Numbered from the stretch's first letter, positions 8,377 through 16,704 are shown. The stretch is 64,000 nucleotides of DNA from CAG-873 sp910578365 (GCA_951635545.1 OX620685.1:2976001-3040000), one strand, 5' to 3'. Notes: a model not told the origin generated them from the sequence alone. Numbers and translations: made by a program.

Positions 8377-9783
8377 TTATTCTGCGCTTTCTTCTGCGGC
8401 TTCTTCAGCGGCCTGGCTCTGGTGCTGTGCCATGTATGCGCGGTAGTCGTCGAGCGATACTTCTTCAACGTTCAGAGTCACGTTTTCGCGTACTACGGCA
8501 AAGAGTTTGAGGTCGCTTACTTCTTCTACGATGTGGCGGCGGTAGTTCTTGTCGGCCAGGATGTGCTTGGCGGCGTTGTCGATAGTTGCTTCGTCGGCGT
8601 TAAAGATACCGTACTGACGGAACTGCTGTTGTGCGATGAACTTGGTGCGGGCCACAATGTCGGCTTCTTCGATTTTAACGTCGAATTTGGCGGCGATGGC
8701 TTCCTTGATGAGCTGCCATGTGAGGTCGGGCAGAACTTCGTCGTACACCTTGTCCATGTCGGTGTTCGCGTCAACGTTCTCTTCGTTGGCGAGCTTGAGC
8801 CATTTTTTCAGGAATTCCTTGGGCAGGTTGAGGTTGCCGTAGGTATCCATGAGGTACTTTTTCAGTTCGAGGTTGCTGAAGTAATCGGTGGTGCTGCGGA
8901 ACTGGCCGGCCAGTACGTTGCGGATAGCCTTGTCGAATTCTTCTTCGTTGTGTACTTTGTCGCGGCCGAATACGTTGTCGAAGAATTCTTGGTCGTGCTC
9001 GGCAGGTTTTACAACTATGATTTCGGCGATGGACATCTCAAAGTCGCTCTTCACTTCGACTGCCTGCTCTTTGTCGATGTTGAGCATCGAGGCGAGTTCG
9101 GCAGCGTTGCCTTCGCAGCTGTTGTAGGGGTTGAACACAACCTTGTCGTTCACCTTTTTGCCGATGAACTTGTCGGCTTCTTCCTTGCTCTTGAAGTACA
9201 TGGGAGCCACAATGCCGCTGATTACCTGAATGGCGCCTTCGGCATCGTTTACAGTGCCGTCTTCGTTGAGCTGCATTATAGTACCTTTTACGAGAGCCTT
9301 TTCATCAACTTCTTCGCCGGGCACCTGTGCGCCGAAGCGCTCACGCAGGCTCTTGTCTTCGTCGGCTACCATCTGGTCGGTTACCTCGATGGCCTTGTAG
9401 GGCAGGGTCACTTCCTTGTCGAGCTTGAGGTCGATAGCCGGAGCGATACCTACTTCGTATGTGAAGGTGTAGTCCTTGTCGGTGAGGTTGATTTCCTTGA
9501 TTTCCTCGGCGATTGGCTGGCCGATGATGTTGAGCTTCTGTTCTTTTATATAGTCGACAACGGCTTCGTAAACGCTGCGGTTGAGCACGTCGCTCTTTAC
9601 CTGCTTGCCGAAACGCTGGCGGAGCTGTGGAAGGCTGATATGGCCCTTGCGGAAGCCGGGGATGTTATGGGTGTTGCCGATTTTGCGGAGCTCGGCATCG
9701 ACTTTCGATGCATAGTCAGCTTCTTCAACCTGGGCAACTATCTTGCCGTTTACGTCGTCGATTTTTTCGAATGTAATATTCAT
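8377..9783 (-). CDS. tig: Trigger factor (ribosome-associated chaperone and peptidyl-prolyl isomerase)
   Basis: This 468-residue acidic protein starts MNITFEKIDDVNGKIVAQVE. It contains the ribosome-binding region with IPGFRKGHISLPQLRQRFGK, close to the GFRxGxxP signature, and a trigger-factor C-terminal helical domain ending in an E/A-rich tail. The FKBP-like middle domain (roughly residues 150-250) is divergent, as is usual in Bacteroidota. Trigger factor meets nascent chains at the exit tunnel. It precedes clpP-clpX, the common tig-clpP-clpX order. A promoter box lies at 9856-9863 and a terminator at 8322-8356. Confidence 0.93.
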   Translation of the reverse strand: MNITFEKIDDVNGKIVAQVEEADYASKVDAELRKIGNTHNIPGFRKGHISLPQLRQRFGKQVKSDVLNRSVYEAVVDYIKEQKLNIIGQPIAEEIKEINLTDKDYTFTYEVGIAPAIDLKLDKEVTLPYKAIEVTDQMVADEDKSLRERFGAQVPGEEVDEKALVKGTIMQLNEDGTVNDAEGAIQVISGIVAPMYFKSKEEADKFIGKKVNDKVVFNPYNSCEGNAAELASMLNIDKEQAVEVKSDFEMSIAEIIVVKPAEHDQEFFDNVFGRDKVHNEEEFDKAIRNVLAGQFRSTTDYFSNLELKKYLMDTYGNLNLPKEFLKKWLKLANEENVDANTDMDKVYDEVLPDLTWQLIKEAIAAKFDVKIEEADIVARTKFIAQQQFRQYGIFNADEATIDNAAKHILADKNYRRHIVEEVSDLKLFAVVRENVTLNVEEVSLDDYRAYMAQHQSQAAEEAAEESAE

Positions 9784-9855
9784 TATCAGTGAGTTATGAA
9801 GTGTTTATATATTGTTCGAATGTATTTGGCGCTGATGAGCGCTTTTATTCGGCTG

Positions 9856-9863
9856 CAAATTTA
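9856..9863 (-). promoter_or_regulatory. Probable tig promoter -7 box
   Basis: The minus strand reads TAAATTTG 72 bases before the tig start. The leader between them contains a small GCGCT-CATC-AGCGC hairpin. The box lies between tig and the left end of the IS30 element, so the insertion left it intact. Confidence 0.55.
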
Positions 9864-9918
9864 GTGAATTTTTTACAAATAGCCAACATTGACGCCTGCT
9901 AATTTGCTGCATTTGCTG

Positions 9919-9932
9919 CAGGCTGCGACATG
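9919..9932. repeat. Left target-site duplication of the IS30-family element
   Basis: CAGGCTGCGACATG here is repeated exactly at 11120-11133, immediately outside the other end of the element. The exact boundary is ambiguous by a base or two, so the duplication is 12-14 bp. Confidence 0.75.
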
Positions 9933-9939
9933 CGCAGGT

Positions 9940-10923
9940 TCAACTGGCAAGTGCAAAATTAGCGATTTGTTTGAAGAACTCGGTTTTCGGGTTTGAGAAA
10001 CCGAGTTTTTTCCGTGGCCTGAGGTTTAGTTTCTTTGCGACATTCTTGATGTATAGGTCAGTGAAATCATTGAAATTTGACTTTTTGGGGATGTATTGGC
10101 GGATGAGTTTGTTGATGTTTTCGACCGCTCCTTTCTGCCATGAGCAGTAGCTGTCGGCAAAGTAAACAGTCACATCATCAAGACCTTTGATGCGTAATCC
10201 GGCGGTGATGTCGAGGTGTGCCGCGAACTCGCTGCCGTTGTCAGTAGTGATGGTTTTAAGATATTTACGGTATGCGTACAGCATTCTCACGACAGTCTTT
10301 GACAATGGCTTGGCTCTTTTTCCGTAAGGTAGTTTCTCCATCATCACAAAGCCAGTCATGCGTTCAAGCAGCACTAGAATCGCGTGCCCGTAGGCATCAA
10401 CAATAAGATCCATCTCAAAATCGCCAAAGCGTCTGCCGTCGGCCTCGGCCGGTCTGTCGTGTATGCTTGTGCGGTTTGGTATGTTGGTGGCTTTAGTGGG
10501 TTTGCGTTCGCCTTTTGGTCTTCGTCTGAAGTTGGGATGTCTGCGGTGACGGCGCAGTATCCCGCTTTCATCAGCGTTTATAATGTTGTAAATGGTCTGT
10601 ATGGATACGGAAACACCTTCCTTGGCCAACACGCCACGAATTTGTTCTGGTGACCATTGGTGGTCAATAATCATCTGTTTTATACGCCACACCAACACGC
10701 TGTCGAGCCTCTGGTTGGATGTGGTGCGCTTTCTGCGTTCAAGGGCTTTGGCATGAGCCTTTTTCCACAGATAGTTGCCTTTGGTTGTGGAATTGCGCTT
10801 CAGTTCACGACAAAGCGTTGACTGACTGCACCCCACTATGAGGGCGATTTCTTTTCTCTGAGTCTTTCTTTGCAGTAAGGCAAAAATTTGCGACCTTTGC
10901 TGCGAGGTTAATTGTCTGTACAT
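9940..10923 (-). CDS. IS30-family transposase
   Basis: The start chosen (MYRQLTSQQRSQIFALLQ, ATG 10921-10923) gives 327 residues. The frame is open much further upstream, but that stretch is IS non-coding DNA and host sequence. The N-terminal helix-turn-helix (RKEIALIVGCSQSTLCRELKRNST) and the DDE domain are typical of IS30: FGDFEMDLIVDAYGHAILVLLER, TTDNGSEFAAH, and CSWQKGAVENINKLIRQYIPK with the catalytic Glu. The stop codon lies inside the left terminal repeat. A TAACTTTG box ends 8 bases before the start codon, so the messenger probably has almost no leader. Confidence 0.93.
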   Translation of the reverse strand: MYRQLTSQQRSQIFALLQRKTQRKEIALIVGCSQSTLCRELKRNSTTKGNYLWKKAHAKALERRKRTTSNQRLDSVLVWRIKQMIIDHQWSPEQIRGVLAKEGVSVSIQTIYNIINADESGILRRHRRHPNFRRRPKGERKPTKATNIPNRTSIHDRPAEADGRRFGDFEMDLIVDAYGHAILVLLERMTGFVMMEKLPYGKRAKPLSKTVVRMLYAYRKYLKTITTDNGSEFAAHLDITAGLRIKGLDDVTVYFADSYCSWQKGAVENINKLIRQYIPKKSNFNDFTDLYIKNVAKKLNLRPRKKLGFSNPKTEFFKQIANFALAS

Positions 10924-10931
10924 AAGCAATA

Positions 10932-10939
10932 CAAAGTTA
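10932..10939 (-). promoter_or_regulatory. Probable transposase promoter -7 box (IS30)
   Basis: The minus strand reads TAACTTTG, ending 8 bases before the transposase ATG. The expected start of transcription falls at or next to the start codon. Confidence 0.5.
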
Positions 10940-10950
10940 GTTAATCTCAG

Positions 10951-10972
10951 GGAGACTTCGGTCTCCTTTTTT
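10951..10972 (+). terminator. Plus-strand terminator inside the IS30 element
   Basis: GGAGAC-TTCG-GTCTCC forms a UUCG tetraloop hairpin (10951-10966) followed by TTTTTT. It acts on transcripts running rightward, antisense to the transposase, and lies just upstream of the transposase promoter box. Confidence 0.75.
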
Positions 10973-11011
10973 ATTTTGTATTGCCAGTATGTTCTGCTGC
11001 TGTCCGCTCTT

Positions 11012-11033
11012 GGGGGCGGTTTAGGCCGCCCCC
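11012..11033. repeat. GC-rich hairpin near the IS30 right end
   Basis: GGGGGCGG at 11012-11019 pairs with CCGCCCCC at 11026-11033 around a 6-base loop. No T-run follows. It lies in the roughly 150-bp non-coding right end of the element, where I see no other feature. Confidence 0.5.
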
Positions 11034-11087
11034 GCCGCTTGGGCATCCCCTCGCCAGAAGGAGAGAGGAGAACGACTAATGCCCATC

Positions 11088-12677
11088 TCAAAGTTTTGCA
11101 CTTCGATTTGGAATCTTCACAGGCTGCGACATGCCGGCAAGTGCTCTCGCACAGCGTATGCCGTCGATGGCCGCCGACACTATGCCTCCGGCATGCCCGG
11201 CTCCTTCGCCGCAAGGGAACAGGCGGGCTACACCGCAGTGCTGCAGTGTAGCGCGGTCGCGAGGCAGTTGCACGGGCGCCGATGTGCGGGTTTCGTCGCC
11301 GACCACCAGGGCATCGGAGGTGAGAAAGCCGCGGGCTTTGCGGCCGAACTGTCGGAAGCCTTCCTGCAGGCGGCATGACACTCCTGGAGGCAGAAGCTGG
11401 TCGACCCGGCGGCTTACAACGCCCGGGGCATAGCTCGAACGGGGCAGGTCGGCCGAGAGCCGGCCGTTGACAAAGTCGGTCATGCGCTGTGCCGGAGCCT
11501 GCTGGCTGTTGCCGGCGGCTTCGAAAAAGCGCTGTTCGATTTCGGCCTGAAAGTGCAGCATGCGCAGCGGATTATCGCCGGGAATATCCTCGGGCAGCAC
11601 TTCCACCACCATGCCGCTATTGGCCCAGCGGGTGCCGCGGTTAGAGGGCGACATGCCGTTGACCACCAACTGGCCGGGTTCGCTGGCTGCGGGTATGATG
11701 AAGCCGCCGGGGCACATGCAGAAGCTGTACACGGCACGGTTGTCGACACGGCACAGCATGGAGTACTCGGCAGGGGGGAGATAGCGGCCTCGACCATTGG
11801 GGTTGTGGTATTGTATGCGGTCTATCAGTTCCTGCGGATGCTCAAGGCGCACGCCCACAGCTATGCCTTTGGCGTGCATCTCCACGCCGCGGCGCTGCAG
11901 CATGGTGTATACGTCACGGGCGGAATGTCCGGTGGCAAGAATCACCGGGCCGCAGAGGCGACTGCCGTCGTTGAGTACCACGCCGTCCACACCGCCGTCG
12001 GCTCCTAATATCAGGTCGTCGACACGGTGTCCGAACAGTACTTTACCGCCGTGGTTTTCGATGGTATGACGTATGTTTTTTATTACCTCGGGCAGTTTGT
12101 CTGTGCCTATGTGCGGATGCGCGTCCACAAGTATGTCGCGTGAGGCGCCGTGCCGGTGCAGTATCTGCAGCACTTTGTCCACAGGGCCACGTTTGGTGCT
12201 GCGGGTGTACAGTTTGCCGTCGGAGAAAGCTCCGGCGCCTCCCTCGCCGAAACAGTAGTTCGACTCGGGGTCGATTTGCTGAGTGCGGCTTATCGCAGCC
12301 ATGTCGCGCCGGCGCGAGTCCACATCCTTGCCGCGCTCCAGCAGTATCGGACGCAGGCCCAGTTCAATCAGCTCGAGGGCGGCGAACAGTCCGGCTGGTC
12401 CGGCGCCTACCACCAGCACCTGCGGCGAGCCGGATACATCGGGGTAGCGTGGAGGCGGAGGTACCAGAGCGTCGCGAGTTTCCTCGCTGTCGAGGTGTAT
12501 GTCAAGGGTAAGGTTCACGGCTATACGGCGCTGACGGGCATCAATCGAGCGTTTTATCAGGTCGGTGCGTACTAAGCGCTTTATGTCAACGCCCATTATG
12601 CGGGCGGCTTCGCGTCGGCATCGCTCGCCGTCGGCGGCTGCAGCGGGGTCGAGGCGCAGATTAACTCGTTTTATCAT
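11088..12677 (-). CDS. FAD-dependent oxidoreductase (COG2509-like), C-terminus replaced by IS sequence
   Basis: The 529-residue frame has an N-terminal domain of about 90 residues, then the dinucleotide-binding VLVVGAGPAGLFAALELIELG, the conserved CFGEGGAGAFSDGKLYTRS, and ATGHSARDVYTML. These are features of the uncharacterised FAD-dependent dehydrogenase family related to FixC. A C-terminal FAD motif, PCGEGAGHAGGIVSAAIDGIR, is intact. After GMSQP the frame enters the IS30 element and ends VKIPNRSAKL. Across the insertion the original ending would be GMSQPAANAAN with its stop at 9899-9901. Only six residues were exchanged for ten, so function is probably kept. The start overlaps the MATE stop (ATGA). 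Confidence 0.88.
   Translation of the reverse strand: MIKRVNLRLDPAAAADGERCRREAARIMGVDIKRLVRTDLIKRSIDARQRRIAVNLTLDIHLDSEETRDALVPPPPRYPDVSGSPQVLVVGAGPAGLFAALELIELGLRPILLERGKDVDSRRRDMAAISRTQQIDPESNYCFGEGGAGAFSDGKLYTRSTKRGPVDKVLQILHRHGASRDILVDAHPHIGTDKLPEVIKNIRHTIENHGGKVLFGHRVDDLILGADGGVDGVVLNDGSRLCGPVILATGHSARDVYTMLQRRGVEMHAKGIAVGVRLEHPQELIDRIQYHNPNGRGRYLPPAEYSMLCRVDNRAVYSFCMCPGGFIIPAASEPGQLVVNGMSPSNRGTRWANSGMVVEVLPEDIPGDNPLRMLHFQAEIEQRFFEAAGNSQQAPAQRMTDFVNGRLSADLPRSSYAPGVVSRRVDQLLPPGVSCRLQEGFRQFGRKARGFLTSDALVVGDETRTSAPVQLPRDRATLQHCGVARLFPCGEGAGHAGGIVSAAIDGIRCARALAGMSQPVKIPNRSAKL
11120..11133. repeat. Right target-site duplication of the IS30-family element
   Basis: This is an exact copy of the 14 bases at 9919-9932. 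It encodes the MSQP end of the interrupted oxidoreductase on the minus strand. Confidence 0.75.
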
Positions 12678-14053
12678 TTTGCAGATTGTAATTCTTTGTT
12701 ATGCCTGTGCATGCTGTACCACAGGGTACCTACTGCCAGCAGGAAGGCCAGTACGTCGCTACCGGTCATTGATGCCCATACACCGGTGATTCCGAACATG
12801 GGCGGCATAATCCACAGCAGAGGCAGCAGGAATATAAGCTGGCGGGTGAGCGACAGGAATATCGATACCTTGGGTTTGCCTATCGACTGAAAAAAGTTCT
12901 GTATCACTATCTGTACACCCACTACCGGATAGCAGATGAAATATACTCTGAAGCCTTCGCGGGCTATTTCAATCATCTGGGGGTCGGTGGTGAACAGGTT
13001 CGATATGGTGTCGGGCAGAGTTTCTGTAAGAATCCAGCCGGAGGTGGTTATGCACAGGCCGCATATTATACCCTTTCGCAGAGTTTCTTTTACGCGGTTC
13101 CAGTTGTCGGCTCCGATATTGTATCCGAGTATGGGCTGCATGCCCTGGGTGACACCGAATACAATCATTACAAAAAACATGGTGGTGCGGTTTATGATGC
13201 CATAGGCTCCCACGGCCACGTTGCCCATGTCGTTTGCGGCGTATTCAAGCAGCGCTTTGTTGAGGAAAACCACCACAAGGCAGGCGCAGCAGTTCATCAG
13301 AAACGGTGACAGACCTATCGAATATATGCGCTTGAGCAGTCCGACGGTGATGAAGCCGCGGCGCCATTGAAAATGCACAAAACTCTTTTTCGACAGAAAA
13401 TGTGCCAGTACCCATATCAGCGCGGCGGTCTGACCCAGGATGGTGGCCCAGGCCGCGCCGCCTATGCCCCAGTGGAGTACGAAAATGAAAATAGGGGCAA
13501 GAACCACATTTACAGCCACCGACAGCAGGGCCGAAATCATGGCCTTGCGCGGATAGCCGGTAGCGCGCATTATATTGTTCAGACCTATGAATACATACGA
13601 TATCGGTGAGCCCAGCAGAATCACCTGCATGAAGCTGCGGGCATAGTCGATGGTTTCGGCTGTGGCGCCGAAGAATAATAATATAGGGTCGAGAAACAGC
13701 AGTGTCATACCTCCGAACAGCACCGAGTGCAACAGGCAGAGGCAGGTGACGGTGCTGAGTACGTCGCTTGCTTTGTCGAGGTTTTTCTGACCTAAGAATA
13801 TTGAGCTGATGGTAGCGCCACCCACTGCCACAAGTGTACAGAAGCCTATCACCAGGTTCATAAGCGGAAAGGTGATGGCCAGACCGGCGATGGCCATGGC
13901 GTTTACGCCACGGCCTATGAATATACTGTCGATTATATTGTAAAGCGATGTGACCAGCGACGCTATGATGGCAGGTACGGAATACTGCAGCAGCAGTTTG
14001 CTTACCGGTTTGGTGCCGAGTTCGGTAGGTGTAGCTCCTTGTGACTGTGACAT
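12674..14053 (-). CDS. MATE-family multidrug/sodium antiporter
   Basis: This is a 459-residue polytopic membrane protein with about twelve hydrophobic segments in two similar halves. The first half starts PVSKLLLQYSVPAIIASLVTSLYNIIDSIFIGRGVNAMAIAGL, the MATE N-terminal signature. MATE proteins export cationic drugs or metabolites using sodium or proton gradients; the substrate cannot be read from sequence. Its stop overlaps the start of the FAD oxidoreductase gene by 4 bp, so the two are coupled. The IS630-family element sits 23 bases upstream of the start and may have displaced its promoter. Confidence 0.92.
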   Translation of the reverse strand: MSQSQGATPTELGTKPVSKLLLQYSVPAIIASLVTSLYNIIDSIFIGRGVNAMAIAGLAITFPLMNLVIGFCTLVAVGGATISSIFLGQKNLDKASDVLSTVTCLCLLHSVLFGGMTLLFLDPILLFFGATAETIDYARSFMQVILLGSPISYVFIGLNNIMRATGYPRKAMISALLSVAVNVVLAPIFIFVLHWGIGGAAWATILGQTAALIWVLAHFLSKKSFVHFQWRRGFITVGLLKRIYSIGLSPFLMNCCACLVVVFLNKALLEYAANDMGNVAVGAYGIINRTTMFFVMIVFGVTQGMQPILGYNIGADNWNRVKETLRKGIICGLCITTSGWILTETLPDTISNLFTTDPQMIEIAREGFRVYFICYPVVGVQIVIQNFFQSIGKPKVSIFLSLTRQLIFLLPLLWIMPPMFGITGVWASMTGSDVLAFLLAVGTLWYSMHRHNKELQSAK

Positions 14054-14111
14054 GATAATGATTGATTCGATAAGTAGATGTTGAAAATTAGTTTATATCA
14101 ATTTTTTTGCG

Positions 14112-14119
14112 TATCTTTG
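14112..14119 (+). promoter_or_regulatory. Probable IS630 transposase promoter -7 box
   Basis: TATCTTTG matches TAnnTTTG inside the left end of the element, about 25 bases before the likely beginning of the transposase frame. Confidence 0.5.
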
Positions 14120-14144
14120 TGTAAACACATAAAGACACAACGCT

Positions 14145-15157
14145 ATCGCAAAAATCAAAGTTATACAACTGACAGACCAACAACGTCTGCAATTAGAGGG
14201 AGGCTTTCGCCAAGGCAAGAGCCACGCATACCGTATGCGCTGTCGCGCAGTGCTTCTGAAATCCACCGGCCTGACTTCGGAACAGGTTGGAGAACAGACC
14301 GATATGACCCATATATCAGTCAATTCCTGGGTGAAACGCTTCGAGGCCGAAGGAATCAAAGGACTGGAAACACGTCCAGGACGGGGTCGGAAGCCAATAA
14401 TGGACTGCTCGGACGAAGAGTCGGTACGCAAAGCCATAGAGAACGACAGGCAGAGCGTGAAGAAAGCGAAAGAGGCATGGCAGCAGGCTTCAGGGAAAGA
14501 AGCCTCCGAGAGTACCTTCAGGGCTTTTTTATCCGCCTTGGCGCGGGATATAGACGCATAAGAAAACGTCCAAAGGGGAAACCCTCGCCGCAGCTCTATG
14601 CGTATAAGACCGAGAAGCTGCAAGAACTCGTACAACAGGAAAAAGATTGTCTCATCGACATTTATTATGGAGATGAAAGCCACATCTGCACCGAGGGATA
14701 TGTGCCATACGGATGGCAGTTCCGAGGTGAAGATGTCTATATCCCATCTGAAAGAGGTCTGAGACTCAATATTTTCGGCATGATAGACCGCAACAATCGA
14801 TATGAAGGATTCTCCACAACTGAGAATATGACCGCTGACAAGGTTGCCGACTTTCTTGACCGATTTTCTCTCCGTATCCGTAAAAACACTTTTGTTGTCC
14901 TTGACAATGCAAGCGTCCACAGATGCAAACTCATGCGGGAACTCCGTCCAATATGGGAGAAACGTGGGTTGTATCTCTTTTTCCTTCCACCGTACAGTCC
15001 ACATTTGAATATCGCCGAGACGCTCTGGAGAATCCTCAAGGGCAAATGGCTCAGACCTGCGGATTATTGCTCCACAGAATCCCTGCTCTATGCAACTAAC
15101 CGTGCGTTGGCTGCGCTTGGATCTGAACTCAATATCAATTTTGCCCATGCGGCTTAG
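14145..15157 (+). CDS. IS630-family transposase made by -1 frameshift (two frames)
   Basis: The first frame (to the stop at 14559-14561) holds the helix-turn-helix half: LTDQQRLQLEGGFRQGKSHAYRMRCRAVLL and GLETRPGRGRKP. The second frame (from about 14525 to 15157) holds the DDE half: YYGDESHIC, VVLDNASVHR and YSPHLNIAETLW. A slippery T TTT TTA at 14525-14531 is in exactly the right phase for a -1 shift, giving TFRAFFIRLGAGYRRIRKRPK, as in intact IS630 proteins. The frame opens IAKIKVIQLT with ATC (14145) where family members normally have Met-Ala-Lys-Ile. No ATG appears before 14235, so the start is either non-AUG or mutated. Activity is uncertain. Confidence 0.8.
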
Positions 15158-15230
15158 TATAAATTAATTTTTACGACTTACTTATTGCAAAATTAACGCG
15201 TTTATTCCAACGCAGGTACGGCCGGACGGC

Positions 15231-15782
15231 TCACTTTTCGTCTTTGAACAACTCGTCGTTGTCGTCGAGGCGGAAATAATGGGCCAGCAGAGCAATAAAA
15301 CGGCTTATCTGCTTTATCGCCTCAAGGGTGTCTTTGCCTATTTCCTTGCCCTGCAGACGCAGCATCAGCATGCCGTAGAGGGCATTGAAGCAGGTTTCGA
15401 TTTCCCCGGCCTTTTGTTCTCCGGCCTTGGCGCGGAGTTCCACAATATATGGCAGGGTGTTGTAGAACTCCTTGGTGTACTCGCCGAATCTCGGGTCTTT
15501 CAGCAGAGCATCGTGCAGCTGCACAAGCTGTATCACCACATTTTTGTTGAGTTGCAGGTGACCGCTATGCTCCACGCCCTCGCGGCGCATCATGTCTATG
15601 AGCGACTCGTACCACTCGGCGAGCTGAGTCTTCTGCCCGTCGGTCAGCGAAGTCTTGTCTATGATATTTGCCTTGATTCGGTCTATGTCAAGTCCGTTGG
15701 CTCGTATCATGTCTTCAATCTGCCACATGTACAGCAGATATTCCGCGATGTTCTCTTTACGCTTCTGAGATGCTATATACAT
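15231..15782 (-). CDS. DUF4924 family protein
   Basis: This 183-residue soluble, mostly helical protein begins MYIASQKRKENIAEYLLYMWQIEDMIRANGLD, the recognisable start of the Bacteroidota DUF4924 family. Its function is unknown. No signal peptide or membrane segment is visible, so it is probably cytoplasmic. It follows the periplasmic binding protein gene by 30 bases on the same strand and is probably the last gene of the porin-binding protein-DUF4924 transcript. Confidence 0.75.
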   Translation of the reverse strand: MYIASQKRKENIAEYLLYMWQIEDMIRANGLDIDRIKANIIDKTSLTDGQKTQLAEWYESLIDMMRREGVEHSGHLQLNKNVVIQLVQLHDALLKDPRFGEYTKEFYNTLPYIVELRAKAGEQKAGEIETCFNALYGMLMLRLQGKEIGKDTLEAIKQISRFIALLAHYFRLDDNDELFKDEK

Positions 15783-15812
15783 TATAATTATATGTTTTAA
15801 TATTTGGCGGTT

Positions 15813-16649
15813 CTACATCATGTATTTATCTGCCAGGGCGCTGTATGCGGGTGTGGACTTGAACTCCGTTATCCAGTCGTTGAGCGTCCTCAGCAGTTCG
15901 CTGTCGTCCTTGCGCACAATCCATGTCTGGAACTGCAAGAACGAAATCGGCAGGCTTATATCAAGGTCGGGATAGTCGGACTTGAGTTGCCGGGCTACCG
16001 TTTCGTTAATCATGGCCCGCGGTATGCAGCCCTGATGCACCATTATTCCGAGCAGTTCTGCCGAGTATTTAGGGTCAGATTTTATTATTATGGTCTGACC
16101 GGCTTCGGCCGCCAAATGTTCAAGCCGGGATTGCAGCGACGAGCCGTCGGCAACCCACACTTCCTGCCTGTCGAGCTGGCGTGTGTTGGTAATAATGGCG
16201 GCAGAATCGGCAGGGTTTGCGCGCTGTACCAGCACTGCGCGGTCGGTGAAAATCGACTCGGTTGTGCCGAATTCTTCGCGCAGGCGTGAGGTAGCCGGCA
16301 GGTTGGCCACTACAAGGTCGAAAGTGCGGTTTTTAAGGCCTTTAAGTGCGTATTCGAGCGGCGCAAAAGGCTGAAATACCACCGGTCGGTTGTGGTCGGC
16401 GCAGATTGCGCGCAGCATTTCGTAGTCAAAGCCTGCTACAGTGTCGCCGCTGTATGCATAGGTCAGAGGTGACATTTCTATGGCTACTGCCAGAGTGTCG
16501 CCTGCCGGATGTCCGAATGTGGCTGCCACTGATGTCTGTTGCGGATGGGAGCAGCGGCTTAGCATCCACATCGCTGCCAGAACCAGAGCCAGCAGTGCTA
16601 TGTACACGGGCATGTGCCCTTTGATGATTTTTGTATTCACGTGGTTCAT
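15813..16649 (-). CDS. Periplasmic substrate-binding lipoprotein (SBP_bac_3 type), no transporter nearby
   Basis: Starting at ATG 16647-16649 gives 278 residues. The N-terminus has a hydrophobic segment ending MLSRC-SHPQQ, a probable lipoprotein signal with Cys near residue 33. The body has GFDYEMLRAICADHNRPVVFQPF and FDLVVANLPATSRLREEFGTT, like amino-acid-binding proteins and the N-terminal domain of MltF. No lytic domain follows and no permease or ATPase gene lies nearby, so a sensing or chaperone role is possible. An upstream in-frame ATG at 16733 would overlap the porin gene and is rejected. The porin gene ends 55 bases upstream. Confidence 0.8.
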   Translation of the reverse strand: MNHVNTKIIKGHMPVYIALLALVLAAMWMLSRCSHPQQTSVAATFGHPAGDTLAVAIEMSPLTYAYSGDTVAGFDYEMLRAICADHNRPVVFQPFAPLEYALKGLKNRTFDLVVANLPATSRLREEFGTTESIFTDRAVLVQRANPADSAAIITNTRQLDRQEVWVADGSSLQSRLEHLAAEAGQTIIIKSDPKYSAELLGIMVHQGCIPRAMINETVARQLKSDYPDLDISLPISFLQFQTWIVRKDDSELLRTLNDWITEFKSTPAYSALADKYMM

Positions 16650-16704
16650 TGCGGGCCGGATTTGGTTGTAGGGCCTACGTTGATATAACGCGCCCCCGCT
16701 GTTT

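Larger units (their letters stand above)
9933..11119. mobile_element. IS30-family insertion sequence, about 1187 bp, apparently complete
   Basis: The element is bounded by imperfect terminal inverted repeats of about 26 bp (9933-9958 and 11094-11119). They share the inner AAGTGCAAAA and spaced matches at the outer ends (GnAG, TTC). It is flanked by a 12-14 bp direct repeat. It encodes one intact transposase on the minus strand. A promoter box and a plus-strand terminator sit just upstream of that gene, and a GC-rich hairpin lies near the right end. It interrupts the last codons of the FAD-dependent oxidoreductase gene. Confidence 0.88.
14077..15178. mobile_element. IS630-family insertion sequence, about 1102 bp
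   Basis: The ends are imperfect inverted repeats of about 25 bp sharing AAAATTA-TTTATA and a terminal AA, flanked by the dinucleotide TA on both sides (14075-14076 and 15179-15180). TA duplication is the rule for IS630/Tc1-type transposition. Rejoining the flanks gives ATAAG-TA-CTTAT, a 12-bp palindrome. One transposase gene is present, in two reading frames. Confidence 0.87.

Noticed and set aside
8368..9792. 474-codon open frame on the plus strand opposite tig
   Set aside because: It is antisense to a clear trigger factor, shows no family motifs, and has the Val/Phe/Gly-rich composition typical of shadows of GC-rich genes.
10924..11376. Long N-terminal extension of the IS30 transposase frame
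   Set aside because: It crosses the IS right end into the oxidoreductase gene and contains the promoter box. Family proteins begin near MYRQL.
14093..15148. 351-codon minus-strand frame over the IS630 element
   Set aside because: Antisense to the transposase and without recognisable motifs.
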